Of a stretch of 64,000 nucleotides of DNA, positions 37,382 through 46,627 are shown piece by piece. Source of the DNA: Ignavibacteriales bacterium (lineage in GTDB: Bacteria; Bacteroidota; Ignavibacteria; Ignavibacteriales; Ignavibacteriaceae); assembly GCA_016714125.1 (NCBI GenBank), contig JADJNX010000003.1, positions 124,001 to 188,000 on the forward strand. The letters are read 5' to 3'. The notes beneath the pieces were generated by a model. That model searched no databases. It was not told the DNA's origin and was given only the letters and a program-made list of their open reading frames with translations. Both the position numbers and the translations under genes were made by a program. Positions within the stretch are counted from its first letter, which is position 1, and the number at the start of each line of letters is the position of its first letter.

Positions 37382-38293
37382 TTATTGTTTAACAAGACTG
37401 ATTATTTCATTTAGGGGGTTGTCACTATCATGTTTAAACCATTTTATTTCTTTATCGGCTCTGAACCATGTCAGTTGTCTTTTAGCATATCTTCTTGTGT
37501 TACGCTTAATTAATTCGATACATCTATCTAAATTGTAATCACTACAAATATAGTTAATCATCTCTTTATAACCTACAGTATTTAGCGAATTGAGGTCAGG
37601 CGAATATCCCATTTTAAGGACTTTTTTCACTTCTTCCTCGAGCCCTAGCTCTATCATTGTATCAACCCGTTTTTCAATCCTGTCATAAAGAATTTTTCTA
37701 TCAAGATCAATCGCAAATTGAAAATATTGTATGTCATCTTGAACAGATTGTTCCTCGTGGTGTTTCCAAATGGGAATTCCGGTTATGTGAAGAACTTCAA
37801 GAGCTCTAACTACCCTTTTCCAGTTGCTTGGTAGCATTTTTTCCGCACTTAAAGGATCTTTTTCTTTGAGAAGTGCATAAAGTGCTGCCTCACCCCGAGA
37901 AGCTTTCAGCTGCTCCATTTCTGTTCTGAATTCTTCATCTTTTGAGGGTCCTGTAAAAATTCCTTCAACAATTGCTTTTATATAAAGTCCTGAGCCACCC
38001 GCTACCACAGGTATTTTCCCCAGGTTAAACATTTCATCCATTATTTTCCGGGCATCCGACTCAAATAATGAAACATCATAATCTTCATTGGGATAGAGAA
38101 TATCGATGCAGTGATGTTTTACATTTTCAAGCTGCAGTTTATCCGGTTTGGCTGTGCCGATGTTGAGAAATTTAAATATCTGTCGGCTGTCGGCAGATAT
38201 TATCTCTGTATTGAGTTTTTGGGCGACCTCGACTGCCAGACCGGTCTTACCGGAGGCTGTGGGGCCCGAAATTACAATTACTTTTTTGTCCAT
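37382..38293 (-). CDS. miaA: tRNA dimethylallyltransferase MiaA
   Basis: Adds a dimethylallyl group to A37 of tRNAs reading UNN codons. P-loop GPTASGKTGLAVEVA at the N-terminus, the DMAPP/tRNA-site motif ISADSRQIFKFLNIGTAKP, HHCIDILYP, GGSGLYIKAIVEGI, and C-terminal NTRRYAKRQLTWFRADKEIKWF are all present. 303 residues, standard length. It overlaps pcm by 16 bp and belongs to the minus-strand run from 38916 to 34167. No gaps or slips. Confidence 0.95.
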   Translation of the reverse strand: MDKKVIVISGPTASGKTGLAVEVAQKLNTEIISADSRQIFKFLNIGTAKPDKLQLENVKHHCIDILYPNEDYDVSLFESDARKIMDEMFNLGKIPVVAGGSGLYIKAIVEGIFTGPSKDEEFRTEMEQLKASRGEAALYALLKEKDPLSAEKMLPSNWKRVVRALEVLHITGIPIWKHHEEQSVQDDIQYFQFAIDLDRKILYDRIEKRVDTMIELGLEEEVKKVLKMGYSPDLNSLNTVGYKEMINYICSDYNLDRCIELIKRNTRRYAKRQLTWFRADKEIKWFKHDSDNPLNEIISLVKQ

Positions 38294-38916
38294 CCTTCTT
38301 TTCCCAGGAGTGGTACAAAAGCAAAATTTGGTAATTCTGTTTTACTGAACTCGTTTTGACCTGTTTTGTGGATAATTACCATCATTTGAGAATCTCTCTC
38401 CCCAACTGGGATAATCAGCCTGCCACCAATTGCCAGTTGATTTTTTAACGGTTCGGGAATGGATGGTGATCCCGCGGTAACGAGAATAGCATCGTAGGGA
38501 GCAAATTCATTCCAACCAATTGAACCATCGCCCCATTTTGTTTGGATGCCATATCCCAGTTTCTCAAATCTTTCTCTCGCCATCAAAAAGAGATCATACT
38601 CTCTTTCGATGGTGAAAACCTTCGCTCCCATCGTAGCGAGAATTGCACCTTGAAAACCTGAACCCGTGCCAATTTCGAGGACTCTATCCCCTTTTTGAAT
38701 CTTGGCAAACTGTGTCATGATTGCTACAGTGGTGGGTTGAGATATGGTTTGCCCATAGCCGATGTGGAGAGCCGTATCTTCATAGGCAAAATGGGACATA
38801 GCTTCCGGAATAAATTTGTGGCGATCACATTTTAAAAATGCATCAAGCACAGAATTATCTGTAATTCCATTCTTTTGCAATTTTTTAATAAGTAATTTTT
38901 TAGCGGAAGTGAACAT
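38278..38916 (-). CDS. pcm: Protein-L-isoaspartate O-methyltransferase
   Basis: Repairs isoaspartyl residues using S-adenosylmethionine. 212 residues: DRHKFIPEAMSHFAYEDTALHIGYGQTISQPTTVAIM (family start motif, with GQTISQP), the SAM site RVLEIGTGSGFQGAILATMGAKVFTIER interrupted only by normal variation, then WGDGSIGWNEFAPYDAILVTAGSPSIPEPL and the late motif IPVGERDSQMMVII. First gene of the operon with miaA. No clear ribosome site before ATG 38916. Confidence 0.93.
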   Translation of the reverse strand: MFTSAKKLLIKKLQKNGITDNSVLDAFLKCDRHKFIPEAMSHFAYEDTALHIGYGQTISQPTTVAIMTQFAKIQKGDRVLEIGTGSGFQGAILATMGAKVFTIEREYDLFLMARERFEKLGYGIQTKWGDGSIGWNEFAPYDAILVTAGSPSIPEPLKNQLAIGGRLIIPVGERDSQMMVIIHKTGQNEFSKTELPNFAFVPLLGKEGWTKK

Positions 38917-38952
38917 TTAACTTGCAGAAATGAAAAAAAAATGACCAAAAAC

Positions 38953-39035
38953 AAAAAAAAGCTGCCTCAATAGTAGTTTCCGGTTGTTAGCCGAATATCA
39001 GCCTTGGAAAAAACAACTATTGTGACAGCTTTGTT
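38953..39035 (-). terminator. Long hairpin terminator after tRNA-Cys
   Basis: An imperfect stem of about 22 bp pairs 38956-38980 (AAAAGCTGCCTCAATAGTAG) with 39010-39033 (ACAACTATTGTGACAGCTTTG). On the minus strand it lies just downstream of tRNA-Cys and its distal arm ends in a run of eight T. A smaller hairpin may form in the loop. Confidence 0.7.
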
Positions 39036-39037
39036 TG

Positions 39038-39111
39038 AGGCGCCGGTCGGATTCGAACCGACGAATAAAGGTTTTGCAGACCTTCCCCTTAAGCCACTTG
39101 GGTACAGCGCC
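39038..39111 (-). tRNA. tRNA-Cys (GCA)
   Basis: 74 bases fold as a cloverleaf: acceptor GGCGCTG with CGGCGCC, anticodon loop CTGCAAA (anticodon GCA), T arm GTCGG-TTCGAAT-CCGAC. The CCA end is not fully encoded. It is second after tRNA-Gly on the minus strand. Confidence 0.95.
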
Positions 39112-39131
39112 ATAAAAACACCCCAAAACTA

Positions 39132-39155
39132 AAAAATCCACTCGCGTGGATTTTT
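39132..39155. terminator. Perfect hairpin between the two tRNA genes
   Basis: AAAAATCCAC (39132-39141), loop TCGC, GTGGATTTTT (39146-39155): symmetric, with T runs on both sides. On the minus strand it separates tRNA-Gly from tRNA-Cys; it may be a terminator, an attenuator or a processing signal. Confidence 0.65.
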
Positions 39156-39161
39156 CGTTTG

Positions 39162-39234
<73 letters not shown>

Positions 39235-39256
39235 AGAACCATTTTAATTTGGTTTA

Positions 39257-39287
39257 CAAATATAGATAATTAGTTCGTTTTATGCAA
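39257..39287 (-). promoter_or_regulatory. Bacteroidota-type promoter for the tRNA-Gly/tRNA-Cys unit
   Basis: On the minus strand TTG (39287-39285) is followed after 20 bases by TATATTTG (39264-39257), matching the -33/-7 pattern TTTG/TAnnTTTG. The tRNA-Gly 5' end is 22 bases downstream of the -7 element. Confidence 0.6.
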
Positions 39288-39316
39288 GTGAGACAACTAA
39301 TTTTTTGAAAATTTCT

Positions 39317-41648
39317 TTACGATCTTCTCCTTTTTGTAGGTTCTTTTTTTGCACTTTCGGCAATTAAAATCACAGCCTCAGGATAGGTAATCTCTTTTGG
39401 CTCTCTCCCCTTGGGTATTTTCGCGTTTACTTTACCATTGGTTATGTAGGGACCAAATCTGCCGTTAAGTATCTTAACTTCAGGGTTCTCGGTAAAACTT
39501 TTAATATTTCTTTCAATTTCACCGGTTCGCTTTGCAGTGATTATCTCAATACATTCTGATTCCGATATTTCAAGAGGATCAATATTTTTTGGGATTGAAT
39601 AAAATTTACTCATGTGTTTAACATAAGGACCAAACCGCCCTTCTGCTACCATAAGTTCATCACCTTCAAATTCACCGGCAATCCTCGGAAGCCTGAAGAG
39701 CTCAAGAGCAGCCTCAACTGTTATAGTATCAAGGCGCTGATTTTTTTTTCAGAGAAGCAATCCTTGGTTTTATCTCTGCGTTGTCGGGACTGTAAATCTG
39801 TGCAACAGGACCATATTTTGCCATACGGACAATGAGATCAAGTCCTGTTTTTGGGTCTTTCCCCAATTCCCTTACTCCGGAAGCTCTTTCTCCTGTTTCA
39901 AGGGCTTCTTTTACAATTTTATGGAAAGGATCGTAAAATTTCTTAAGCATTTCCACTCTTTCAATTTCACCTTTTGCAATATCATCGAGCTGTTTTTCGA
40001 TTTTTGCAGTGAATTTGAAATCAAGAATGTTAGGAAAATGTTTAACAAGAAAATCATTAACTATGAACGCAATATCAGTTGGGAACATTTTACCTTTGTC
40101 GGCCCCTGTTATTTCGGTCTTTTCCTCCTTCAATATCTTCCCTGAAGAATTGAGTGTTAACTTGTTATAGTTCCTGGGTTTACCTTCCCGTTCCTCCTTA
40201 ACAACATAACCTCTGTCTTGAACAGTTGAGATAATTGGTGCGTATGTTGAAGGACGACCAATCCCCAATTCTTCAAGTTTTTTTACCAAAGCTGCCTCAG
40301 TATATCTTGCCGAAGGTCTGGTGAATCTTTGAGTAGCTGTAATCTCTTTCATATCCAACGATTGACCCACATTAAGTGGTGGCAGAATCGACATATCTTC
40401 GTCTTCATTCTCATCATCATCTTTGGATTCAATGTATAACTTTAAAATCCATCAAAAAGAATCACTTCCCCCGTTGCAACAAATTTATGTTGGGATGTTT
40501 GAAACACCAATATCAGCAGTTGTTTTTCAATTCTTGCATCACTCATCTGTGAAGCAAGTGCTCTTTTCCAGATTAAATCATACAGAGCGGCTTCCTCACG
40601 GGAAAGATTTGATATGCTTCTATTGCTGAAGTATGTAGGTCTTATCGCTTCATGAGCTTCTTGAGCATTGGCTGATTTGGTTTTATATTTTCGGGAATGA
40701 TGATAATTACTTCCAAAATTTTGTGTTATCGTCTCTTTGGCTGCTCCCAGAGCAAAATCGGAGAGATTTACCGAATCGGTTCTCATATAAGTAATATGAC
40801 CGGCTTCATAAAGATTTTGTGCAAGTCTCATCGTTTTTGACACGGAAAAACGAAGTTTCCTTGCTGCTTCCTGCTGAAGCGTAGAGGTGGTAAATGGTGG
40901 TGCCGGAGATTTTTTAAGTTCTTTTTTATCGAGTGCAGTGATTGAATATTTTGCACCAACACATTTCTCAAGGAAGTTTAATGCGGAATCATAGTCTTCG
41001 AATTTTGTATTAAGGTCACCCTTCAGGGTATATTCGACACCCTCATTCGACCTGACCTTAAAAAGTCCAGAAACATTAAAATAATCGTTTGAGACAAATT
41101 CTGAATCTCCCGTTCCCTGTCAACTATTAATCTGACAGCAACGGACTGAACACGACCTGCAGAAAGGGATGGTCTAACTTTTTCCACAAAACAGGTGAAA
41201 GCTCAAAACCTACGAGCCTGTCAAGTATTCTTCGCGACTGCTGAGCATCAACAAGATGGTCATCAATAGTTCTTGGATTGGAAACAGCTTCAAGTATTGC
41301 GGGTTTGGTAATCTCGTGAAAGACAATTCTTTTAATTTTTTCATTTGGAATGGAAAGTGCTTCCTTAAGATGCCAGGAAATCGCTTCTCCTTCCCTGTCC
41401 TCGTCAGTTGCAAGCCACACTGTCGAAGCTTCCTTAGCCATTTTCTTGAGTTCACTAACCTTTTTTTTCTTGTCTGCAGGGACTTCATATTTGGGGAGAA
41501 ACCCGTTTTCAGTATCAATTCCCATATCTTTTTTAACAAGGTCCCTTATATGCCCATAACTCGAAGTGACTGTATAGTCGCTTCCAAGAAATTTTTCGAT
41601 TGTGGATGCTTTTGCAGGTGATTCAACAATCACAAGGTTTTTTATCAT
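39317..41648 (-). CDS. topA: DNA topoisomerase I (frameshifted)
   Basis: Relaxes negative supercoils. TOPRIM domain at the start (LVIVESPAKASTIEKFLG, then WLATDEDREGEAISWHL), the gate-strand region with AGHITYMRTDSVNLS holding the catalytic Tyr, then EEAALYDLIWKRAL, RPSARYTEAALVKKLEELGIGRPSTYAPII. The C-terminus has two topoisomerase repeats without Cys-pair zinc fingers (VAEGRFGPYVKHMSK, NGRFGPYITNGK) and a basic end (KRRRS). Readable pieces are 41127-41648, about 40844-41126 joined to 40442-40843, 39729-40394 and 39317-39652, separated by slips near 41160, 41120, 40420 and 39745. Because topA is normally essential, these are probably sequence errors. Confidence 0.92.
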
Positions 41649-41777
41649 ATAATACTAATAGCTTTCAATTCAAAATTACTCAGGTTAATAAAGTCTTATT
41701 AACCATTAAATGTTCTTGATCTATAAAAAAGTTCAAAAATCGATTCGAAAGTAAAGAAATTTGTTCGATACTCAAAA

Positions 41778-42689
41778 TCAGCAATCAAGATACTCACAAT
41801 CTTCGGGACAATATCCTATCTCAACGGTCTCGTGCTGGATATCAAATTTTTTAATAATTTCTTTCGATTCCTTTCTGATTGCCACAATTTGTGATGGAGG
41901 CGTGTCATCTTTAACAACTAAATGAACTGAAAGAATATTATAAGATCCATCCATCGACCAGATATGAAGATCATGAAGTGAAATGACTCCAGGAACGCTC
42001 TCCAGCCTGCTTCGCAGACTCAATTCATCAATTCCGGAAGGAAGCCCTTGCAGAAATATTCTGGTAAAACTACGCAAATTGATGAATGCGTTATATAATA
42101 TATAGATCGCAATAATTATCGAAAGAAGAGGATCAATCCATGTAAATCCGGTGAAATAGATAATTACGGAACCTATAATAACTGCTACCCACCCCATAAC
42201 ATCTTCAAGAAGGTGGAGCCGAACAGCTTTTATATTAGCTTTATCACTTGTTCCAAGTTTGAAGAATGCCATTCCGTTTACAGCCACACCAAGAATTGCA
42301 AGAAGAAACATCCCGGCAGAATTAACTTCACCCGGCGATAAAAACCTTCCTATTGCACCATAAATGATAAATACACTTCCTGTAAAGAGTATTACTGTAC
42401 TTAGCAATCCTGCAAGAAGTGAAACTCTTTTATATCCGTATGTGTAAAATTCGTCTCGTTTACGGTGTGACACTTTTTCGAGGATGTAAGACAATGCAAT
42501 TGCCACAGAATCACCAAGATCGTGAAGGGCATCCGACAAAATTGCGTAAGAATTGGTGAGGATACCGCCGATGATCTCAATAATAGCAAATGTCAGGTTT
42601 AGGAAAAAAGCGCTCTTTATTCCTCGTTCGCTATCATCATGATGGTGACTGTGCCCATGATTATGAGAATGTGAGTGATCGTGTGGCAT
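41778..42689 (-). CDS. Cation diffusion facilitator (CDF) metal exporter
   Basis: Proton-driven efflux of zinc or a similar divalent ion. ATG 42689 is chosen over an ATG six codons upstream because it overlaps the stop of the preceding gene (TAATG) and gives the His-rich leader MPHDHSHSHNHGHSHHHDD, a common zinc-collecting N-terminus. Six membrane helices follow with the HxxxD-type metal site in ILSDALHDLGDSVAIALSY and HLLEDVMGWVAVIIG, and a C-terminal cytoplasmic domain (VPGVISLHDLHIWSMDGSYNILSVHLVV) of the ferredoxin-like fold. The chain ends with several Cys (CPEDCEYLDC), which may also bind metal. About 304 residues. Confidence 0.92.
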   Translation of the reverse strand: MPHDHSHSHNHGHSHHHDDSERGIKSAFFLNLTFAIIEIIGGILTNSYAILSDALHDLGDSVAIALSYILEKVSHRKRDEFYTYGYKRVSLLAGLLSTVILFTGSVFIIYGAIGRFLSPGEVNSAGMFLLAILGVAVNGMAFFKLGTSDKANIKAVRLHLLEDVMGWVAVIIGSVIIYFTGFTWIDPLLSIIIAIYILYNAFINLRSFTRIFLQGLPSGIDELSLRSRLESVPGVISLHDLHIWSMDGSYNILSVHLVVKDDTPPSQIVAIRKESKEIIKKFDIQHETVEIGYCPEDCEYLDC

Positions 42690-43800
42690 TAAATTACAAA
42701 CATCCAAGATACTTTAAGAATCACAACAAAATCCTTGGAAACCAGTCCGTCTTGAGTACTTAATATTTTGTTTATCACCAAATATATATCACTCCCCAGT
42801 GATGGTTTGATATTTAATTTATAATTGAGATTGATCTCTTTAATCTCATTATTCCATTGTAAAAGAAGAAAGGACGCCATATTTACATTAAGTGTATATT
42901 TAAATCGGGTAAATATTTCATTGGTCTGTAACTCGTCAAATGGAAATTTTATATCGTTAACGCGGTATCCCAAACTGAATCCAAACTTACTTGATAGTGA
43001 GGCGCTCGCTTCAATCCCATAAGAATATCGGGTTCCACCATAAAAATCGCCAAATTCAACTCCTACAGAGCCATAGAGTGCTCGGGCAGGATTTGAGATG
43101 ACTTCAACACCGTAAATGTTACCATAATATTCACCCCTGCTTTATAACTGTATTATTAAAAATTGTGAAGTCTGATTCAGGTCTGTCATATTCCCGGCTA
43201 AATTCGAAATCAATTCTATCGTTCGACTCAAAAGTAACACTCAAAGGCATGATTGAATACTCAAAAGAGGTGATTCTTCCTTGTGCATCATGATCAAACT
43301 CGATGTTCACAGGTACAAATCTGAGCCTTCTTAGCAGACCGTTATTAAAACGGGGCGCGTAACCCGCACTGAACTGAAACTGGTTAATTCCTTTATTAAA
43401 GATAAAACCTGTTTCAGGATTAAAATTTTCCTGGGTAAATCCATAAGATGAGTAAATATTGATCAGATCATTTGGGTATTCGATTTCGAGAATTCCCGCA
43501 AGGTTATTTTGAGTGTTTGTTCCATCAAATGTCCCCGCCAACTTGGTTGTGACTATCAGGTTTTGATCACCAAGGAAATTGTTGAAGTTAAAAGTGAGGT
43601 CAACACCCGCGAGTCGGTTATATTTTTCAGAAGTTTGAGTATTGCTGAATATTAAACCCGCGTGGGAATTATCGAGAAAGCTGTATTTAGCCCTGGATAC
43701 GATATAATTAGTTGTTTTTTTTGAAGAGGTTCCTTCCGTCTGAACACTTAAAAATCCTGCTTCAAGGTTGCCTGAGGTACCGGTAAGTTTTAATCCACCA
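42689..43800 (-). CDS. CBM9/DUF5916 outer-membrane protein, C-terminal barrel part (frameshifted)
   Basis: Continues the gene from 44845. After a slip near 43800 the frame reads YSRTIGISRGEGIPIIGGLKLTG and successive amphipathic strands (NLIVTTKLAGTFDGTNTQNN, GFTQENFNPETGFIF, FQFSAGYAPRFNNGLL) to a second slip near 43130, where EYYGNIYGVEVISNPAR continues in the frame 42973-42689, ending in strand-like FVVILKVSWMFVI. This looks like the C-terminal barrel of DUF5916 proteins. Its TAA overlaps the ATG of the CDF exporter, so both are likely translated together. Confidence 0.82.
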
Positions 43801-44845
43801 ATAATTGGTATCCCCTCGCCTCTTGATATCCCAATAGTCCTTGAATAAAAGCCATGTTGTTACTCGCAAGATCAAACGAAAAAAGTTTGTTCCCTTCAAG
43901 GAAAAATTCTCTTTTTTCGGGGATGAACAATGGGAATCGTGAGAGGTTAATTTCAGCAATATCGGCTTCAACTTGTGCAAAATCGGTATTTAAGGTAAGA
44001 TCGAGAGTAAATGCGTCGGAAAGTCCATATTTAAGATCAAGCCCGGCTTTAAAAGTTGAATTTGTTGAACTTTTTATATCTTCATATCCAACATTTAGAT
44101 AAGGGAGTAAATAAACAGGATTACCCCTTTGAATATTCTCTATTCCCAACAGGCTACCGGCGCGGGTCAGGTCAAGTAAAAGTCCATTCCTGACAGCTCC
44201 TGACCATATGACGTCCTGACTCAGTCTTCTTATCCCTCTCTGAAAATTTATTCCCCACTTCTGCGTTGGAGAGCCGGGGAATTTAAGTGATGAGAGGGGA
44301 ATTCTGAATTCAGCACACCAGCGATCTGATTGAATTGCCGATTTTACTTCCCAAATAGCGTCCCAATCTTCATTAAAACTGTCATATCCTCTGCCTGAGA
44401 CTAACGCATCATTTTTGACAGAAAGTGGATTTGTCGCAAACCAATATCCATTTCTTTCGTCACCAAATGTATCAATTATCAATTTTACATTGTCGTCACC
44501 TGAGGTAAAACCATCATATTTTAGCTCTCTTGTAACAAGTTTATCCGGTACAGTATCGTAGCATATAAATAGGACATACAGATCATTGTCAGAATAAGCG
44601 ACTTTTACAACGGTTTTAAATGCAGGGGGACTTCCCGGATCGGGATCAATTTGCAGAAAACTGGAATCCCCGGGAATTCTCTTCCATTCTTCGTCATTAT
44701 CTCTGCCATCGAGATCAATTTCTGACTCTATTCTCTTTGCTATAATTTCTTTTTTTTTATTTTGTGCGAAAAGAGGGTGTAATTCACCTGCAATAAAAAC
44801 AAACAGCGTAATGAGAATAATGTTAAGGTCAAATCGAAATATCAA
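43790..44845 (-). CDS. CBM9/DUF5916 outer-membrane protein, N-terminal part
   Basis: Signal peptide (IILITLFVFIAGELHPLFAQ), then a CBM9-like beta domain (SEIDLDGRDNDEEWKRIPG, FKTVVKVAYSDNDLYVLFICYD, FTSGDDNVKLIIDTFGDERNGYWFATNP, SDRWCAEFRIPLSSLKFPG) and the beginning of DUF5916 (GINFQRGIRRLSQDVIWSG, AQVEADIAEINLSRFPLFIPEKREFFLEG), very characteristic of Bacteroidota envelope proteins. The last residues after NNMAF are an artefact of a slip near 43800. CBM9 domains bind sugar ends, but what these membrane forms do is not established. First gene of a two-gene unit with the CDF exporter. Confidence 0.87.
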   Translation of the reverse strand: MIFRFDLNIILITLFVFIAGELHPLFAQNKKKEIIAKRIESEIDLDGRDNDEEWKRIPGDSSFLQIDPDPGSPPAFKTVVKVAYSDNDLYVLFICYDTVPDKLVTRELKYDGFTSGDDNVKLIIDTFGDERNGYWFATNPLSVKNDALVSGRGYDSFNEDWDAIWEVKSAIQSDRWCAEFRIPLSSLKFPGSPTQKWGINFQRGIRRLSQDVIWSGAVRNGLLLDLTRAGSLLGIENIQRGNPVYLLPYLNVGYEDIKSSTNSTFKAGLDLKYGLSDAFTLDLTLNTDFAQVEADIAEINLSRFPLFIPEKREFFLEGNKLFSFDLASNNMAFIQGLLGYQEARGYQLLVD

Positions 44846-44939
44846 ATTAAATTCTGCGTCAGTTAACGAAATTCTTTTGGAATAGTTCTAATTAATTTAT
44901 ATTTAGAACTACAAAAATAGCTTATTATTATATTTCAAT

Positions 44940-45761
44940 ATGAAAATACTTTTTACAAGTCTTAAAGAAGTCGCAGAGATGTTGGTGGAATACCTTGCCC
45001 CCGGCGGAGTCACCATTGCATCCTCGCCTGCAAGAATTGTAATCGATGCCACCAAATTAAAACCGGCTTCCATAATTCTATCTGAAGATGAGATTACTCT
45101 TGAGATGTTGGCTACTTTGCGACAAAGCTCTCCCTCATCGTTTATTCTCCTTGTTGGATCACCTCTAATTTCCGCAAAACTGCTGAATTATTTTAATTCA
45201 GACCTCATTCATTTTTATATTGAATCGGACAAAATTTCTAATTTGTTGCCCCAAATCAAATCCGCTTTTTGGAATCATTATTACACCCGTCGTAAAATTG
45301 ATCAAGCGGAAAGCCAAACGGAATATTTTCTCTCCAGGATAGAATTTTTGCATGAAGTAACCCTGAAAATGCTTGAAAACAAGCCTCTCGGACGATTACT
45401 TGATGAAATTATGATCGCCAGTCAATACATTCTGGATGCCGAGAAGAGTTCTTTTATGCTCTATGAACCTAATGATAAAAAACTCCATTTTCATGTACTT
45501 GAAGGATATTCTGAAAATATTATAAAAAATTTTCCGCTTGAACTTGGAAGTGGGATAGCCGGTTGGGTGGCGAAACACAGAATTCCCCAAATGGTTGATG
45601 ACTGTTACAAGGATAAACGGTTTAATAAAAACTACGACAAAATGTCTAATTTCAAGACCCGGAATATGGTCTGTGTCCCCTTGTTAAAAAATGATGCACT
45701 TATCGGTGTTCTCTCCGTAATAAACAAGAAGGGTGGAGGATCTTTGTGGTGGAAGATGTAA
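44940..45761 (+). CDS. GAF-SpoIIE phosphatase, N-terminal part: receiver-like and GAF domains
   Basis: Starts at ATG 44940. The first about 120 residues have receiver-like alternation (MKILFTSLKEVAEML, PASIILSEDEITLEMLATL, SFILLVGSP) but no phospho-accepting Asp at the end of the third strand (IILSED), so it may be a pseudo-receiver. A helix leads to a GAF domain (AEKSSFMLYEPNDKKLHFHVLEGY, LGSGIAGWVAKHRIPQMVDDCYKDKRF, VCVPLLKNDALIGVLSVINK). The frame slips near 45742 (GGGG to SFTVEDVRLLETLAGQ); the phosphatase domain follows in the next entry. Divergent from the DUF5916 gene. Confidence 0.85.
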   Translation: MKILFTSLKEVAEMLVEYLAPGGVTIASSPARIVIDATKLKPASIILSEDEITLEMLATLRQSSPSSFILLVGSPLISAKLLNYFNSDLIHFYIESDKISNLLPQIKSAFWNHYYTRRKIDQAESQTEYFLSRIEFLHEVTLKMLENKPLGRLLDEIMIASQYILDAEKSSFMLYEPNDKKLHFHVLEGYSENIIKNFPLELGSGIAGWVAKHRIPQMVDDCYKDKRFNKNYDKMSNFKTRNMVCVPLLKNDALIGVLSVINKKGGGSLWWKM

Positions 45762-46576
45762 GACTGCTTGAAACACTTGCTGGTCAATGTAGTGTGGCGA
45801 TAGAAAATTCCAGGTTGCTTGAAACCAAGGTTAAAGCCGAGGCATTACGAAAAGAGCTTGAAACCGCCCACAAAATTCAGGAGAAACTTCTTCCAACTAT
45901 CTTACCTGAATTCCCAACTCTTTCTTTTGCTGCTAAACTGATTCCTGCACAAGAAGTTGGCGGTGACTACTATTCCATTTATAAAATGACTGATGAACTG
46001 TGCCTCCTGTTGGTTGCCGATGTTTCGGGCAAGGGAATCCCTGCAGCGCTTCTGGTTTCTACAATCGATGCCACTCTTCACACAGTACTAAAATTAAAAG
46101 ACAACCGCACCAATCCCAAATTTATTGCAGAGACAATTAATTCTGTACTCTGTGAGGCATCAACTATTGAAAAGTTTGCTACTGCCTGGATTGGTATCAT
46201 TGATGTGACTGATAAAAAACTTTACAGCATAAACGCAGGACACAATCAACCAATAATTCTTAGATCCGGGGCTGAGAGTGTTGAAAGATTGTCAAAAGGT
46301 GGAATTTTCCTCGGGGTAATTCCTTTTGACTTTGACATGGAAATTGTTGAGTTCCGAAAAGATGACATTCTTGTTTTTTTCTCGGATGGGGTTGTTGAGG
46401 CAATGGATTCCAACAATATCCTCTTTGGGGATGAAAAACTGGTTGAATTAATTACTATCCATCGGAATGAATCCGCTTTTGAGATTCTTGATATAATAAT
46501 TGAAGAAGTGGTTAAACATGAGCTTTTAACCACCCAAAGTGATGATATAACCCTCGCTATTGTTAAAGGGATATAA
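45746..46576 (+). CDS. GAF-SpoIIE phosphatase, C-terminal PP2C domain
   Basis: Second part of the protein starting at 44940: end of GAF (EDVRLLETLAGQCSVAIENSRL), a coiled linker, then a PP2C-type SpoIIE/RsbU serine phosphatase: LPTILPEFPTLSFAAKLIPAQEVGGDYYSIYK with metal Asp in GGDYY, LLLVADVSGKGIPAALLVS with Asp, INAGHNQPIILR, and ILVFFSDGVVEAM and QSDDITLAIVKGI with late metal Asp. Such enzymes act on anti-sigma-factor antagonists, but no STAS or HPK-type anti-sigma gene is in view. It lies 51 bp upstream of the antiporter operon on the same strand. Confidence 0.88.
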   Translation: MVEDVRLLETLAGQCSVAIENSRLLETKVKAEALRKELETAHKIQEKLLPTILPEFPTLSFAAKLIPAQEVGGDYYSIYKMTDELCLLLVADVSGKGIPAALLVSTIDATLHTVLKLKDNRTNPKFIAETINSVLCEASTIEKFATAWIGIIDVTDKKLYSINAGHNQPIILRSGAESVERLSKGGIFLGVIPFDFDMEIVEFRKDDILVFFSDGVVEAMDSNNILFGDEKLVELITIHRNESAFEILDIIIEEVVKHELLTTQSDDITLAIVKGI

Positions 46577-46603
46577 ATAATCATTAATTATTTATTATGT
46601 TTT

Positions 46604-46625
46604 AAAGTTTGATTAAACTTTTTCT
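46604..46625 (+). terminator. Possible weak terminator
   Basis: AAAGTTT (46604-46610), loop GATT, AAACTTT (46615-46621) and T-rich follow-on. The stem is AT-only with one G-C pair per arm, so it may not separate the phosphatase from the antiporter operon. Confidence 0.3.
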
Positions 46626-46627
46626 AA

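Noticed and set aside
39257..39316. A riboswitch or attachment site next to the tRNAs
   Set aside because: Only a promoter-like element is visible; there is no repeat of the tRNA 3' end and no integrase gene.
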